NCBI GenBank assembly: GCA_035048485.1
Contig: CM068592.1
Coordinates: 39,828,545-39,892,544, forward strand
Reading direction: 5' to 3'
DNA length: 64,000 bases
Source of the DNA: Pteria penguin
Lineage: Eukaryota > Mollusca > Bivalvia > Pterioida > Pteriidae
Part shown: piece after piece, positions 34,418 to 46,075 of the stretch
How the letters are laid out: each line of letters opens with the position of its first letter
Position numbering within the stretch: position 1 is the first letter of the stretch
Made by a program: the position numbers and the translations under genes
The notes under the pieces: model-generated
Database searches by the model: none
Seen by the model: only the letters and a program-made list of their open reading frames with translations
What the model was told of the DNA's origin: nothing

Positions 34418-35224
34418 GTAGGTCGCTTCTAACAAACTGACTTTTCATCTGGAACTGGCATACAGTTATCTGAAATTGCTAATACCCTATAGCGCGCTGT
34501 ACTCTGAATTATTATTATATATGTATTATTTCTTGGGATTCACTGCTTGTGGATCAATGGTGCCCGAAAGTACCAAAATCGAAGTATAATTGGCAGTGGT
34601 CGGCTTAGTCAATTTCAACTATTTGTCTGCATTCTTGGCAAAGTAGAGTTTACCGGACTTGAATCATTCTATCGATACACTATCTGGTTTTTGGATCAAT
34701 GTTGAGGGGTTGTTACACAAAACTTGAATGTATAATCAATCTTACGTATTTCCGGATATGCGTGAGACATCCTTCTCTGAAGTATGGTTACTTCGCAAAA
34801 GAATACCTGTTAAAGAAAGTTCAAGTACATTTTCCAGATATTAAATTAAAGAGATATAAAAGTCGTATAGATTGCCTAATTAATGAAAGGAATCAAATAG
34901 TCACAGAAATTTTACATCAGAACCATTTTTGATTGAAGGGTTATGTTTTTACATTTAACAGTTGTCTTGCTTTCTCAGTAATAAAGAAAATTAATGACAG
35001 ATACACGTCATATTAACCATGTTAAGTCGGTACTGCGATTATTGCACATGGTTCTGCGATTATCGCACAAAGGTACACGTTGTGAAATCGTGTTTCTTCT
35101 TATCTGACTTCTTGTGTCTTCGGGTGGATTCTATCGAAGTTGTTGACTCGGACCCCAGCATATATCACGTATGATATCTAGTTTTGCTAATATTCTAATT
35201 GTTGATTTGTTTTCTATTATGTAG

Positions 35225-35403
35225 GCACTATATGTCTAACATTTCACTACCATCTTTTCGGCTCTGTTACCGGAATGGGAATTTTGACGGTGTATACAGA
35301 GGATTCGATGAATGCGCAAACTATGCCCTTCCAAGTATTTGGTAACCAAGGAGATATGTGGATGGATGCAGCAATGAACATCACTGTATCAAATTCATAC
35401 AAA
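35225..35403 (+). CDS. Exon 16: MAM domain 2, third segment
   Basis: Acceptor TTCTATTATGTAG, donor AAA/GTAAGC, phase 1 to 0. It encodes ICLTFHYHLFGSVTGMGIL, TVYTED and FGNQGDMW, then an NIT glycosylation motif. It is two codons shorter than exon 11 and is clearly its paralogue. It carries the third conserved MAM Cys. Confidence 0.96.
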
Positions 35404-35634
35404 GTAAGCTGCTCTTAACAGATGCAAAACATGTCTGATGAGGGTTTTGTATCGGAAACCATGTAAAGTGCTTTATATCATATTGAGAATTTCTATATCA
35501 TATTGAGAATTATCCGTTCAATCGTATCGTTGACCCTTTTTGAGTACTTGCTATGTTCAATAAAGTGTTTCCAACACTGACACTTACACTCTTATCTCAG
35601 GTGAAGGTATATTTATTGCATATTTGTCTTTCAG

Positions 35635-35716
35635 TTGTATTTTGAAGCAGTTCGCGGACTAAGCGAGTTGAGTGACATAGCTATAGACAATGTTCTGGCT
35701 TCTACTGGAACGTGCG
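35635..35716 (+). CDS. Exon 17: MAM domain 2, last segment
   Basis: Acceptor TTTGTCTTTCAG, donor GTAAGT, phase 0 to 1, 82 bases. It encodes LYFEAVRGLSELSDIAIDNV and ends STGTC, closing the MAM fold with the fourth Cys, same length and phase as exon 12. It can join either of the two last exons in phase. Confidence 0.95.
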
Positions 35717-36164
35717 GTAAGTCCTTCCCACGGTTTATGTCAAAGTTATGCAATTTGGAGTTTATCTAAGTTTATGGTGTTTCCTATCTTGATTTCGATC
35801 GTGGCATCATGCGAACATAAGGTCATCGCTTCCCCTTGTCTGTTATAGAATATTACAAGTATATTACTTGTCGCGAAATTATTTTTCAGCGAATGTATAC
35901 AGAGTTAGATCATGACGAAAATACACTTACGGGAAATATATGTGATTAATCGTAAATAGATAAATACAGAATTACATAAAGAAATAAATTAGGTAAACTA
36001 CAGAATGTATATGAAAGATATATTATGAAAAAAATGTATATATAATCTTTTTGAATGCATAAAAGTTCGTTTAAAAGGTGATCAAAAGCATTGAGACAAA
36101 GTGTACCGATACACTGCATTAAAAGCAAATGCATTAATCTAGTTAAACAATATTACAGGTGCAC

Positions 36165-37890
36165 ATGCTACTAAAACAAGTAAATCATAGATTAATGAAA
36201 ATAATACTGCATAATACTAAATACTACTAAAACAAAAAAATCATAGATTTATAGAAATAATACTGCATAATACTAGAGACTACTAAACCAAATAAATCAT
36301 AGATGAATAGAAATAATAACACATTATACTAGAGACTACTAAAACAAATAAATCATAGATTAATAGGAATAATACTACATAATACTAAAGACTACTAAAA
36401 CAAATCATAAATTAATAGGAATAATACTAAATAATATTAAAGACTACTAAAGCAAGTAAATCAGATTAATAAGAGTAATATTGCATACTACTAAATACTA
36501 CTTAAACAAAGAAATCATAGATTAATAGGAAGAATACCACATTATACTAAAGACCACTAAAACAAACAAATCATAGATTAATAGAAATAACACTACACAA
36601 TACTAAAGAAAACTAAAGAAATAAATCATAGATTAATAAGGAATAATACTGCATAATACTAGAGACTACTAAAACAAATAAATCAGATGAATAGAAATAA
36701 TACTACAATATACTAAAAGGCTACCAAAACAAATAAATCATAGATTAATAGGAATAACTCTACATAATACTAAAGACTACTAACACAAATCATAAATTAA
36801 AAGGAATAATACTAAATAATATTAAAGATTACTGAAACAAGTAAATCATAGATTAATAAGAATAATACTACATAATACTAAAGACTACTAAAACAAATTA
36901 TAGAATAATAGGAATAATACTACATAATACTAAAGACTACTAAACAAATAAATCATAGATTAATAGGAAAAATACCACATTATACTAAAGACTACTAAAA
37001 CAAATAAATCATAGAGTAATAGGAATAACACTAAATAATATTAAAGATTACTGAAACAAGTAAATCATAGATTAATAAGAGTAATATTGCATACTACTAG
37101 ATACTACTAAAACAAATAAATCATGGATTAATAGAAATAATACTACAAAATACTAAAGACCACTAAACAAATAAATCATAGATTAATAGAAATAATACTG
37201 CATAATACTAGACACTACTAAAACAAATAAATCATAGATGAATAGAAATAAGACCACAATATACTAAAAGACTACTAAAACAAATAAATCATAGATTAAT
37301 AGGAATAATACTACATAATACTAAAGACTACTAATACAAATCATAAATTAATAGGAATAATACTAAATAATAATAAAGACTACTTAAACAAGTAAATCAT
37401 AGATTAATAAGAATAATACTGCATAATACTAAATACTACTAACACAAATAAATCATAGATTAATAGGAATAATACTACATAATACTAAAGACTACTAACA
37501 CAAATAATAAATTAATAGGAATAATACTAAATAATACTAAAGACTACTAAAACAAGTACATCATAGATTAATGAGAATAATACTGCATAATACCAAAAAA
37601 CTACTAAACAAATAAATCATAGATTAATAGGAATAATACTGCATAATACTAAAGACTACTAAAACAAATAAATCATAGATTAATAGGAATAATACTGCAT
37701 AACACTAAAGACTACTAAAACAAATAAATCATGGATTAATAAGAATAATACTACACAATACTAAAGACTACTAAAACAAATAAATCATAGATTGATAGAA
37801 GTAACACTACATAATACCAAACATTACTAAAACAAATAATCATGGAATAATAAAAATAATCTGCATAATACAAAAGATTACTAAAAACAT
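36165..37890. repeat. 56-bp AT-rich minisatellite, about 31 units, intron 17
   Basis: The unit contains CAAATAAATCATAGATTAAT and AATACTACATAATACTAAAG, at about 80 percent A+T. Copies vary by small deletions. No open frame of note. Confidence 0.95.
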
Positions 37891-37904
37891 AAATCACAGG
37901 TTAA

Positions 37905-37942
37905 GAGCCGGACACTTCATCAACTGGGCCACACCGGCTTCC
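37905..37942 (-). mobile_element. SINE head fragment
   Basis: GGGCCACACCGGCTT with GAGCCGG upstream matches the inverted tRNA-like head end of the SINE family, abutting the 56-bp array. The rest of the element is missing. Confidence 0.6.
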
Positions 37943-38213
37943 AAACGATCAAGAACAATGCGAGAAATAGCTTCCTACATGCCAAGAAAAAGCATTATAA
38001 TAGAACAAACAACTTATTATTTACTTAGAAAATTTCATTACATTTGTTAAATTGGTGATATAAGGTTAAAGTTTTAAGTAATTAAAACTGAGTATTTATA
38101 GATTTTGTTGAGATGGTAGACATTTTAATCAAAGATTTAAACATTGTCAAAGCAGATCCTTGAACGGAATACAAAACTATTATTAGGTCTCTTTCTTTAC
38201 ATATTATCATTAG

Positions 38214-38216
<3 letters not shown>

Positions 38217-38254
<38 letters not shown>
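38217..38254. repeat. GT dinucleotide microsatellite
   Basis: About 19 GT repeats in intron 17. Confidence 0.97.
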
Positions 38255-38256
<2 letters not shown>

Positions 38257-38838
38257 CTTTTTAAATGATAATAATTATACAATTATATTTATCACATTAA
38301 TATTTGAATGATTGCTACATCATTGTCGTGTGGCATTCGTTTCCTGCATACTTAGAATAGAGTATTGTCTATAGAATATAAGCTCTGTGTCTACTTTTAA
38401 ATTATATTGGTTAGTTGGTATCTGAGCAGGAATCACAAAACCTAACACCATATAACAACACAGCGATATTGTACATGTCGTTAAATAGGAAGTACAGTGG
38501 CACGGTCATACATCCCATAGAGGGGACTAAGAAGGACCTCGCTATTTCCGAGTCTAATGAAGTTTTACAACGTTATGTGGTTTCTTTTTCTCTAATGTAC
38601 TTTGGTGCCAAAATTATATTTCTGTGTCTTAGCTTATTTGCTAATACTTTATAATGAACCGTCTATTGACGCAAAAACATTGCATTTCTTAAATATGTGC
38701 AAGCCTTCTTCAAGACTTGAATGTTGAATACGAGGTGGATTTACGAACAATCGCAAAGCCTGCTTTACTTCTCTCATCTAAGCGTGCTTTAGTTCTCTCA
38801 TCTAAGCGTGCTTTACTACTCTCTTCTACTTTCCTTAG

Positions 38839-39662
38839 ATGAGAGAAGACCAATAACAACTGAAGCTGTAACAACACAACCAATAACTACCAACACAATA
38901 ACAACAGAAGAAATAACCACTGAACCACTTACAACAGAGGAAATAACCACTGAACCACTTACAACAGAGGAAATAACCACTGAACCAGTTACAACAGAGG
39001 AAATAACTACTGAACCAGTCACAACAGAGGAAATAACCACTGAACCAGTTACAACAGAGGAAATAACCACTGAACCAGTTACAACAGAGGAAATAACCAC
39101 TGAACCAGTCACAACAGAGGAAATAACCACTGAACCAGTTACAACAGAAGACATTACTACAGAGGTAATCACAACAGAGGAAATGACTACAGAACCGGTC
39201 ACAACAGAAGAAATAACCACTGAGCCACTAACAACAGAGGAAGTTACCACTGAAGCAGTCACAACAGAGGAAATGACTACTGACTCAGTCACAACAGAAT
39301 CAATAACAACAGAGGAAGTTACCACGGAGCCAGTTACGACAGAGGAAATAACCACTGATTCGACCACGACAGAAATAACAACTGAAGCAGAAGAAATAAC
39401 CACGAAACCTGTTACAACAGAAGAAGCAACAACAGTGGCAGTAACAACAGAAGAAGCAACAACAGAGGCAGTAACAACAGAAGTGACAACAGCGGCAGTA
39501 ACAACAGAAGAAGCAACAACAGCAGCAGTTACAACAGAAGAAACAACAACAGCGACAGTAACAACAACAACAGCCACAACAACAACTTCTCGATCATCTT
39601 TCTTGTTCCCATCTTCAGTTATGATCACATTGATATCATTTGTGTTTTTAATCTATCACTGA
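38839..39662 (+). CDS. Exon 18a: Thr-rich stalk and hydrophobic C-terminus
   Basis: Acceptor CTTTCCTTAG, phase 1 in, stop TGA 39660-39662. After DERRPITTEAVTTQ it has 10-residue repeats (EEITTEPVTT), then Ala/Thr-rich EEATTAAVTT units and a run of Thr. It ends SRSSFLFPSS followed by a hydrophobic stretch (VMITLISFVFLIYH) with no cytoplasmic tail. Small residues before a terminal hydrophobic segment suggest a GPI-anchor signal; a tail-end membrane anchor is the alternative. The in-frame ATG at 38808 lies in the intron and is not a start. The minus-strand 270-codon frame is a by-product of the repeat. Confidence 0.93.
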
Positions 39663-40200
39663 ATGTTTTAAGTACTTAATTTTATCGATAATATTGTTCA
39701 TGATATGTCAATGAATTTAATTTTTGCGTAACAATGTTACTGGCATTTACTTTTAAAGATTTTAGTAAGAAGAGTGTTTCTTCAAGCTTATTTTGCGTTG
39801 TTTAGAAAGTTTTATCTGTTTTCGTCATTCGCCCTTATACAGCAATTTAAAAATTGATATGAACGAGGATGTGTTGTATTTCAAAGAATCTAGCTACATA
39901 AGTAATATAATTGTAAAAGCATTCTTATGACACACAAATGAATCATGCGTGGGGATAATCGATGCAATCCCAAAGACAATATACAATATACCGTGATTAA
40001 AAATTACAGCTTGTATGAAGAAACACTACTCTTTAAAAGCTGCTAAAATTGAGAAGAAACTGTATTTTTGAAACAAACAGTAGTATGAAATTAATGTTAT
40101 TTCGCACATTTTACAAAATTTGTTATTCATGAAACTGTTTCAAAATTTGATACAAAACCTTCTGGGTTATGGTTCTTGTCTCCATCTTCATTTTCATCAC
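39663..40200 (+). other. 3' flank of exon 18a, duplicated downstream
   Basis: This sequence is repeated with moderate divergence after exon 18b (42795-43260), sharing strings such as GATAATATTGTTCAT and GTAATATAATTGTAAAAGCA. It probably includes the 3' untranslated region. The nearest clean AATAAA is far away at 40528-40533, so the poly(A) site is uncertain. Confidence 0.6.
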
Positions 40201-41235
40201 ACTAGTTTCAGTTCGGTTTTTATGCCATCAAAATATTTGTCTAGATAAATCAATTAATTTTCAGTTTCTTTTCTTGTTGTCATTTAGCGATGTGTAACAA
40301 ATGTTTGTGAAAAAAGATGGGTCCGTCTTCTGGTGTTTGATGTGCTTGATAGGAGATAATGACAATATAAGTCATAAGTATAATGACACTGTCACTGTTA
40401 TATGCCCTTTGGTGGTAAGTATAATGACACTGTCACTGTAATATGCCCTTTGGTGGCATGAGGTCATAACGATTTCGAACTTAAAAGTTACGAATCCATT
40501 ATTTTGGCAAGCATGTATCAGATGACAATAAAGTGACAACCAATTTGACTTCGAAAATGTACTCGACCACCATTATCAAGCAAACCCATATATAATCCAT
40601 CGACATACCAATTGTTGGTGGGATGTTTTATTGTCGTTTACATCCTTTAAAGAGTTTTTCAGTCCTTATCGCTTCCTGTAAGGTCACAAAGAGGCACAAT
40701 CCGAATTATATAGTGGACACAACAGCGTGAATTACGGAAATTCTGTTTGGATATTTTCACCGAATATTGATGCCCCAAACATACAGAAAACACTAATATA
40801 TTTCAACTTTGCTCACACAGGATTACAAAGTCCACATAATGCTTTTGAAACCAAACAGCTTGTTTGAACGAGAAAAAACCCCAAACAAACAAACCAATAA
40901 AAACAAAAACAAAACATGTTCTATTACATCACCAAACTCATGCCACAAAGACCTTTAAAATGACGACTTATTTTTCCAATTATTTGATGTGCTATTCTGA
41001 AATCGAATGTTAGAAATATATATGTGTTTGTATAATGAAGTGATAAGTGTCATATTCCCATGGATTATCGTTTCTTAATGATCAGTAGGAGATTAGGGTG
41101 CGGTAACCGTGCCAGTATATGTCTACTCAGCGCCCAGACAACCTCCTGCTAAGTATACTGTATACTTTGAATTACCAAAGTAAGGCAACATGCATAAGAT
41201 ATAGAAAAAAATATAACCGGTCACCACGGAGAGAT
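40201..41235. other. Between the two last exons; 43-bp two-copy repeat
   Basis: AT-rich DNA with a 43-base unit (TATAATGACACTGTCACTGT) present twice at about 40379-40456. I see no gene. Confidence 0.6.
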
Positions 41236-41239
41236 TACT

Positions 41240-41335
41240 CACTTAACCAGAGACAACAGAGGAAATACTGACTGAACCAGTAGCAACAGCAGAAATAACC
41301 ACTGAACCGGTCACAACACAAGAAATATACCTATT
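41240..41335 (+). pseudogene. Decayed fragment of a Thr-rich last exon
   Basis: Strings such as GACAACAGAGGAAATACTGA and GAAATAACCACTGAACCGGT are diverged copies of the 30-base repeat of exons 18a and 18b, with indels that break the frame. No acceptor, stop or hydrophobic tail is attached. It looks like a relic of a third copy. Confidence 0.75.
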
Positions 41336-41500
41336 GAACTGAAGGCATCTGATAAAGCTGTATGACAAAAATCAACAAGGACATGCATACAAATCATGAA
41401 AATAATAGAATATACACTGAAAAACGACATAAAAATATTCGATAGTGCTGCGGTTAAGATACCGACTAAGGACGGTCAATTGAAGTAACAAACGTCATTG
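41336..41500. repeat. Segment related to the end of intron 11
   Basis: GGCATCTGATAAAGCTGTATGACAAAAATC and, further on, CCGACTAAGGACGGTCAATT resemble the decayed 29-bp units and flank at about 23280-23600. It adjoins the decayed Thr-rich relic. Confidence 0.55.
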
Positions 41501-42060
41501 ATTTACAACGACCAAACCCAATGAAACAGAACCGGTCACAATTTAACCTGCAGCAACACGGAATTAGATCAACATGATGATATGACATGATGAGTTAGTG
41601 TCTCTTGTTTAGTTAACCCGCCAAAGACAAAACAAAAAAGGATCTTAACAAATCTCAACACAGCATACGACATAAATGTAGTATACCCTTTTATAGGAAA
41701 AAGGAAGCAAGGAATCTGACTGATCGAAATACCGGGCAAAATAAAACAAACATAAGACAAAAATATGCAGACAAAATTATTCCATAATTTATCAGATACG
41801 GCACATAATGTAATTAAGAAATAATTGTGGAATTGCCTCCCTATGTCTTTGTTAATTGTTTTATAGATCTAACTTATCTTACCACATAACATAACGAAGT
41901 TCTTTGATTCATATTATTCAGTTCGCATGAATTACAGTGCCATAACCTGGTATAAAATACATATCTCATATGATTCAAAGATCGTAAAGTATATAAAAAG
42001 TTTCATATCATACAACCTGCATTTCCTGATTTTATTCAATATCTATTTTACTTTTATAAG

Positions 42061-42794
42061 ATGAGAGATTACCAATAACAACGGAAGCTGTGACTACGGA
42101 ATCAGTCTCAACTGAACCAATAACCTCTGAACCAGTAACAACAGAGGAAATAACCACTGAGCCAGTCACAACAGAGGAAATAACCACTGAGCCAGTCACA
42201 ACAGAGGAAATAACCACTGAGCCAGTCACAACAGAGGAAATAACCACCGAACCAGTAACAACAGAGGAAATAACCACTGAACCAGTAACGACAGAGGAAA
42301 TAACCACAGAATCAGTAACAACAGAGGAAATAACCACCGAACCAGTAACAACAGAGGAAATAACCACCGAACCAGTAACGACAGAGGAAATAACCACCGA
42401 ACCAGTAACAACAGAGGAAATAACCACCGAACCAGTAACGACAGAAAAAATAACCACCGAACCAGTAACAACGGAGGAAATAACCACTGAGCCAGTAACA
42501 ACGGAAGAAATAACCACTGAGTCAATGACAACAGAACCGGTATCTACAGAAGAAATAACCACTGAACCAGTAACAACAGCGGAAAGTACAAATGAATTAG
42601 TTACAACCGAAGGAACAACCACGGAACCTGTAACAACAGAAGAAGCAACAACAGCGGCAGTAACAACAGAAGAAACAACAACAGCGACAGTAACAACAAC
42701 CACAGCCACAACAACAACTTCTCGATCATCTTTCTTGTTCCCATCTTCAGTTTTAATCACATTGATAACATTTGTGTTTTTAATCTATCATTGA
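42061..42794 (+). CDS. Exon 18b: duplicated alternative last exon
   Basis: Acceptor-like CTTTTATAAG, phase 1 in, stop TGA 42792-42794. It begins DERLPITTEAVTTESVSTEP, has about 16 EEITTEPVTT repeats, and ends with the same tail as 18a with two substitutions (SSVLITLITFVFLIYH). The frame is intact, so it is either a genuine alternative last exon or a recent duplicate. Its acceptor has A at -3, weaker than that of 18a. Splicing from exon 17 would give a 1478-residue isoform with the same anchor. Confidence 0.75.
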
Positions 42795-43260
42795 ATGTTT
42801 AATTAAGTACTTAATTCTATTGATAATATTGTTCATAAAAATATATCTAAATTCATTTTTAATGCTTTTTAAGATTTTAGTCAGGGCTTTTCGTCAAGGT
42901 TACTTTTCATTTTTACCTGTCTTTGTCATTCGCCCTTAAACAGCAATGTAAAATCGACAGAAGTGAGGATTTGTTGTATTTTAAGGGTTCTAACTACATA
43001 AGTAATATAATTGTAAAAGCATTCCTATGACACACAAATGAATCCTTCGTGGGGGGTCATCGATGCAATCCCAGAGAGAATATGCAATATACAGTGACTG
43101 TAGATTACAGCTTGTATGAAGAAATACTACTCCTTAAAGACTGCTTAACAAATAGTAGTATAAAATTAATGTTATTTTGTACAACTCACAAAATTTGTAG
43201 ATCATAAAATTATTTCAGATTTTGATATAAAACCCCGTGTTAGTAATAATAAACTTCTAA
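42795..43260 (+). other. 3' flank of exon 18b
   Basis: Diverged duplicate of 39663-40200. It carries an AATAAA at 43248-43253, a possible poly(A) signal about 455 bases after the stop. Confidence 0.5.
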
Positions 43261-43295
43261 AATATTTCATGTATGCACTAGTTTGATAAAAAATA

Positions 43296-43740
43296 CCAAT
43301 CATGCACTGTACACGTGTTCTGGTGATCATGCACAGTACACGTGTTCTGGTGATCATGCACAGTACACGTGTTCTGGTGATCAGATATTATTAGCAGTAT
43401 TGATGATAATGTACTGTACACGTGTTCTGGTGATTATGCACTGTACACGTGTTTTGGTGATCATGAACTGTACACGTGATCTGGTGATCAGACGTCGTTA
43501 GCAGTATTGATATGATAATGCACTGCACACATGTTTTGGTGATGACGTACTGTACATGAGTTCTGGTGATCAAACTTAATTAGCAGTATTGATATGATAA
43601 TGGCTGTACAAGTGGACTGATGATCATGCACTGTACACGTGTTCAGGTGATCATGCACTGTACACGTGTTTTGGTGATCAACCTTCATTAGCAGTACTGA
43701 TATGATAATGTACTGTACACGTGATCTGGTGATCAAACAC
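43296..43740. repeat. 27-bp minisatellite with larger block structure
   Basis: The unit contains CTGTACACGTGTTCTGGTGA. Groups of two to three units are separated by a spacer with TTAGCAGTATTGATATGATA, so a block of about 110-120 bases repeats three to four times. Open frames on both strands are by-products. Confidence 0.92.
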
Positions 43741-43769
43741 AGTCATTATTGATATGTCTTCCTTCCTGA

Positions 43770-43955
43770 TCGAGTTATCTTCCACATTGCTCGAGCTCCA
43801 TCCACACTATTCCAGTTGTCTTCCACATTGCTCGAGCTCCATCCACACTATTCCAGTTGTCTTCCACATTGCTCGAGCTCCCTCCACACTATTCCAGTTG
43901 TCTTCCACATTGCTCGAGCTCCCTCCACACTATTCCAGTTGTCTTCCACATTGAT
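43770..43955. repeat. 41-bp minisatellite, about 4.5 units
   Basis: The unit contains CATTGCTCGAGCTCC and CTATTCCAGTTGTCTTCCA; copies are nearly identical. Confidence 0.95.
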
Positions 43956-44061
43956 GCACGAGCAGCACGATTATCTTTTTGGGACGAGTATCAACAACAC
44001 CTCTACAATCTGCGTGTGGCACTTTCTTTGCAACCAAGCTTCAACACCAGGATACAATCGA

Positions 44062-44220
44062 GTTCTGACAATGTACACGAGTCGTGGCAATGTACAAGAG
44101 TTCAGACGATGTACACGAGTTGTGACAATGTACACGAAATGTAACAATGAGCACAAGATGAAACAATATGCATGAGTCAATACAATGTTCACGAGTTCTG
44201 ACAATGTACAACGAGAATGT
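44062..44220. repeat. 21-bp degenerate repeat
   Basis: About seven copies of a unit like TTCTGACAATGTACACGAG, immediately after a short unrelated stretch. Confidence 0.8.
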
Positions 44221-44229
44221 ACCAGTGAT

Positions 44230-45040
44230 GACGATACTAGTACGATGCGATTGCGGTATGAAGACATGTCAACAACACGTGTACAAGTTCTGGGCGACAC
44301 CAAGACACCATGCACTAGATATGTGTGCGATACAAAAACTCTCACGACAGTTTAAACCGTTTAGAATTCTCGCCGCTGTCTGAGGAGTACTTACAATAGG
44401 GAGAGACGTTTCTACGACATGAAAAGACATCGATTTGAGCCCTGCACCACACCTGAATAGTTATGGTAAGTTGTAAAGGACCATAGCTCTTGACGATGTG
44501 ATAGGGGTATAAAACTTTTAAACTTTTGACCTCTGTTTGCTGAGCACTAATGATATGAAAAAAAGCATTAAATTTTCTTCGACATGTTAAGACATCAGTT
44601 CGAGTTGTATACAAGAGTTGACAAGTTGTGGCGGGTAGTAATTCGCCATATGTCGTGGTGCGAACTAGTGATAATGTGACACGGAGTAAACAAGCGCTAC
44701 TGCGCGTCTGATCGGGCTTTGCCCTCGAGGACATTGCCATAACTCTTACTTCAAATTTGAAAAATACAATATTACACTTCCGTTGCCATTGTCTATGGTG
44801 CGTTTGCTCTCCATATATTTTCGATCAGATTCATTCTGATATTTGATTAAAAGAAATGTACAAATCCCAGCTGTATCAATGACTGAGCAAACAGAAGCGA
44901 TTATCAAATCAATGTATCAAAATGCTACAACTCCGGTGCAGGTTTCCAATTTATTAATATTTTTCTACGAGTTGTCTTTCGTCGATCATACAGTGAGGCA
45001 TTGATTAGATAGCACGCATTATTTCAATTTCTCATAAATG
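44230..45040. other. Unassigned DNA
   Basis: No domain is recognised in the 132-codon minus frame 44342-44740. It spans two diverged direct copies (CGACATGAAAAGACATCG and CGACATGTTAAGACATCA) about 180 bases apart, so it is probably repeat DNA. Confidence 0.4.
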
Positions 45041-45307
45041 ATTGATTGATCGAATATTGTTTTACGTCATTTCACGATTATTTCACGTACATGTATATGG
45101 TGACGGCATCTGCCTGATGCGTTGCATCAAAATGTAGACCTTTGCAAGGACCCACCCGAAGCAGTGAGGGATCTTTTACGTGCCACAGGACCTCGATTTT
45201 TACTGTCTAATCCGAAAGACAGAACACCAGTGCGCCCAGGGCGGGAGTCGAACCCGGTATCGCTTGGTCACGAACCGAGCACCTTATCCACTGAGCCACA
45301 CCGGCTT
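45041..45307 (-). mobile_element. tRNA-derived SINE, minus orientation
   Basis: Same family as 19904 and 33633 but with a different tRNA-like head (GTCGAACCCGGTATCGC inverted B-box region; CCACTGAGCCACACCGGCTT end). The body GAAGCAGTGAGGGATCTTTT and tail ATTGATTGATCG are shared. Confidence 0.9.
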
Positions 45308-45314
45308 AAATTTC

Positions 45315-45546
45315 CCATAAAAATGAAAATAATAATGACGACAACGACGACGATGATGATGATGATGATGATGATTAATTCAATCAATTTTGTACCATTC
45401 TAGCCCATTGTGACCTTGACTTTGAGAATCTGACCCTGAGACAAGGTCATGACACTTCCTTGAGTTGTAAGCAACAATCATGTGTAATATTATTGAAATC
45501 CATGTAGGCGTTAAAAATCTATGGTCTGGACAAGCGAACACATACA

Positions 45547-45580
<34 letters not shown>

Positions 45581-45600
45581 CATACACACACGCATACGGA
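45315..45600. repeat. Microsatellites: GAT/GAC run and CATA run
   Basis: An ATG-type trinucleotide run at about 45335-45377 and a CATA tetranucleotide run at about 45539-45590. The small open frames across them are by-products. Confidence 0.9.
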
Positions 45601-45944
45601 CGGTGGCGTTACTATATTCCCTCCGCAACAAGCTGCGCGAGCTAAGATTCACTATAAATGCTCACCTCTGTCCTATGTAGATTCAGTCCCATGTCATGAC
45701 GGTTGATCAAACTTACCGATGTTTATAAGCTCGATGTGACTTCGAGATATTCTACATTTAATCTACATGATTTAGACACACATAAAGAATGTCCTCTAGC
45801 TTAAGTTTGGGGTATTATACAGAGCACTCGTATTCTCGTCTATTAATCATTGTACTGGATAGATGTACTTTAAGATGTGAAAGTAGCGCTTTGGTACTAA
45901 AATTAGCAAACCAAATGGACATTGATGGACCTCCGAAAATCCAA

Positions 45945-46075
45945 ACTAGCACCAGGTGGAAATCCAAAATGGCATTACGTGGAAATCCAAGCTGGCATCA
46001 AGTGGAAATCTAAGCTAGAATCAGGTGGAATTTCAAGCTGGCAGCAGATGGAAATCCAAGGTGGCATCAGGTGGA
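45945..46075. repeat. 23-bp repeat, about 6 units
   Basis: The unit is close to GTGGAAATCCAAGCTGGCAT plus CAG; all copies are imperfect. Confidence 0.9.

Larger units (their letters stand above)
35717..38838 (+). other. Intron 17
   Basis: Contains the 56-bp array (36165-37890), a SINE-head fragment, a GT microsatellite and a 79-codon open frame (38415-38654) without domain or splice support. Two copies of TCTCATCTAAGCGTGCTTTA sit just before the acceptor of the first last exon. Confidence 0.6.
10019..42794 (+). other. Gene model: CAP-MAM-mucin-MAM-mucin cell-surface protein, 18 exons
   Basis: The exons listed separately join with consistent phases (0,0,0,1,0,2,1,1,0,1,0,1,1,0,1,0,1, then stop) into 4527 bases ending at TGA 39660-39662, or 4437 bases using the second last exon. 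Predicted protein: signal peptide 1-22, furin-type RIRR 38-41, CAP domain about 140-316, MAM1 about 330-501, Thr/Glu/Pro repeats 502-1059, MAM2 1060-1234, second Thr-rich region and hydrophobic C-terminus 1235-1508. CAP and MAM are extracellular disulfide-rich modules. MAM domains usually mediate adhesion or oligomerisation, and Thr-rich repeats are usually O-glycosylated stalks. Inferred: an anchored or shed mucin-like surface glycoprotein. Both MAM domains use the same four-exon, 1-0-1-0-1 phase structure, so the MAM plus Thr-rich block looks duplicated. The ligand and tissue cannot be read from DNA. Confidence 0.85.

Noticed and set aside
34699..34932. 77-codon ORF in intron 15 (YFAKEYLLKKVQVHFPDIK...)
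   Set aside because: Protein-like composition, but no recognised domain and no splice sites in a fitting phase; MAM2 exons 15 and 16 join directly.
38816..39628. 270-codon minus-strand frame, with a similar one at 42032-42760
   Set aside because: Complements of the duplicated Thr-rich last exons; no independent support.
44342..44740. 132-codon minus-strand ORF
   Set aside because: Spans diverged direct repeats, has no domain and no paralogue; likely chance.
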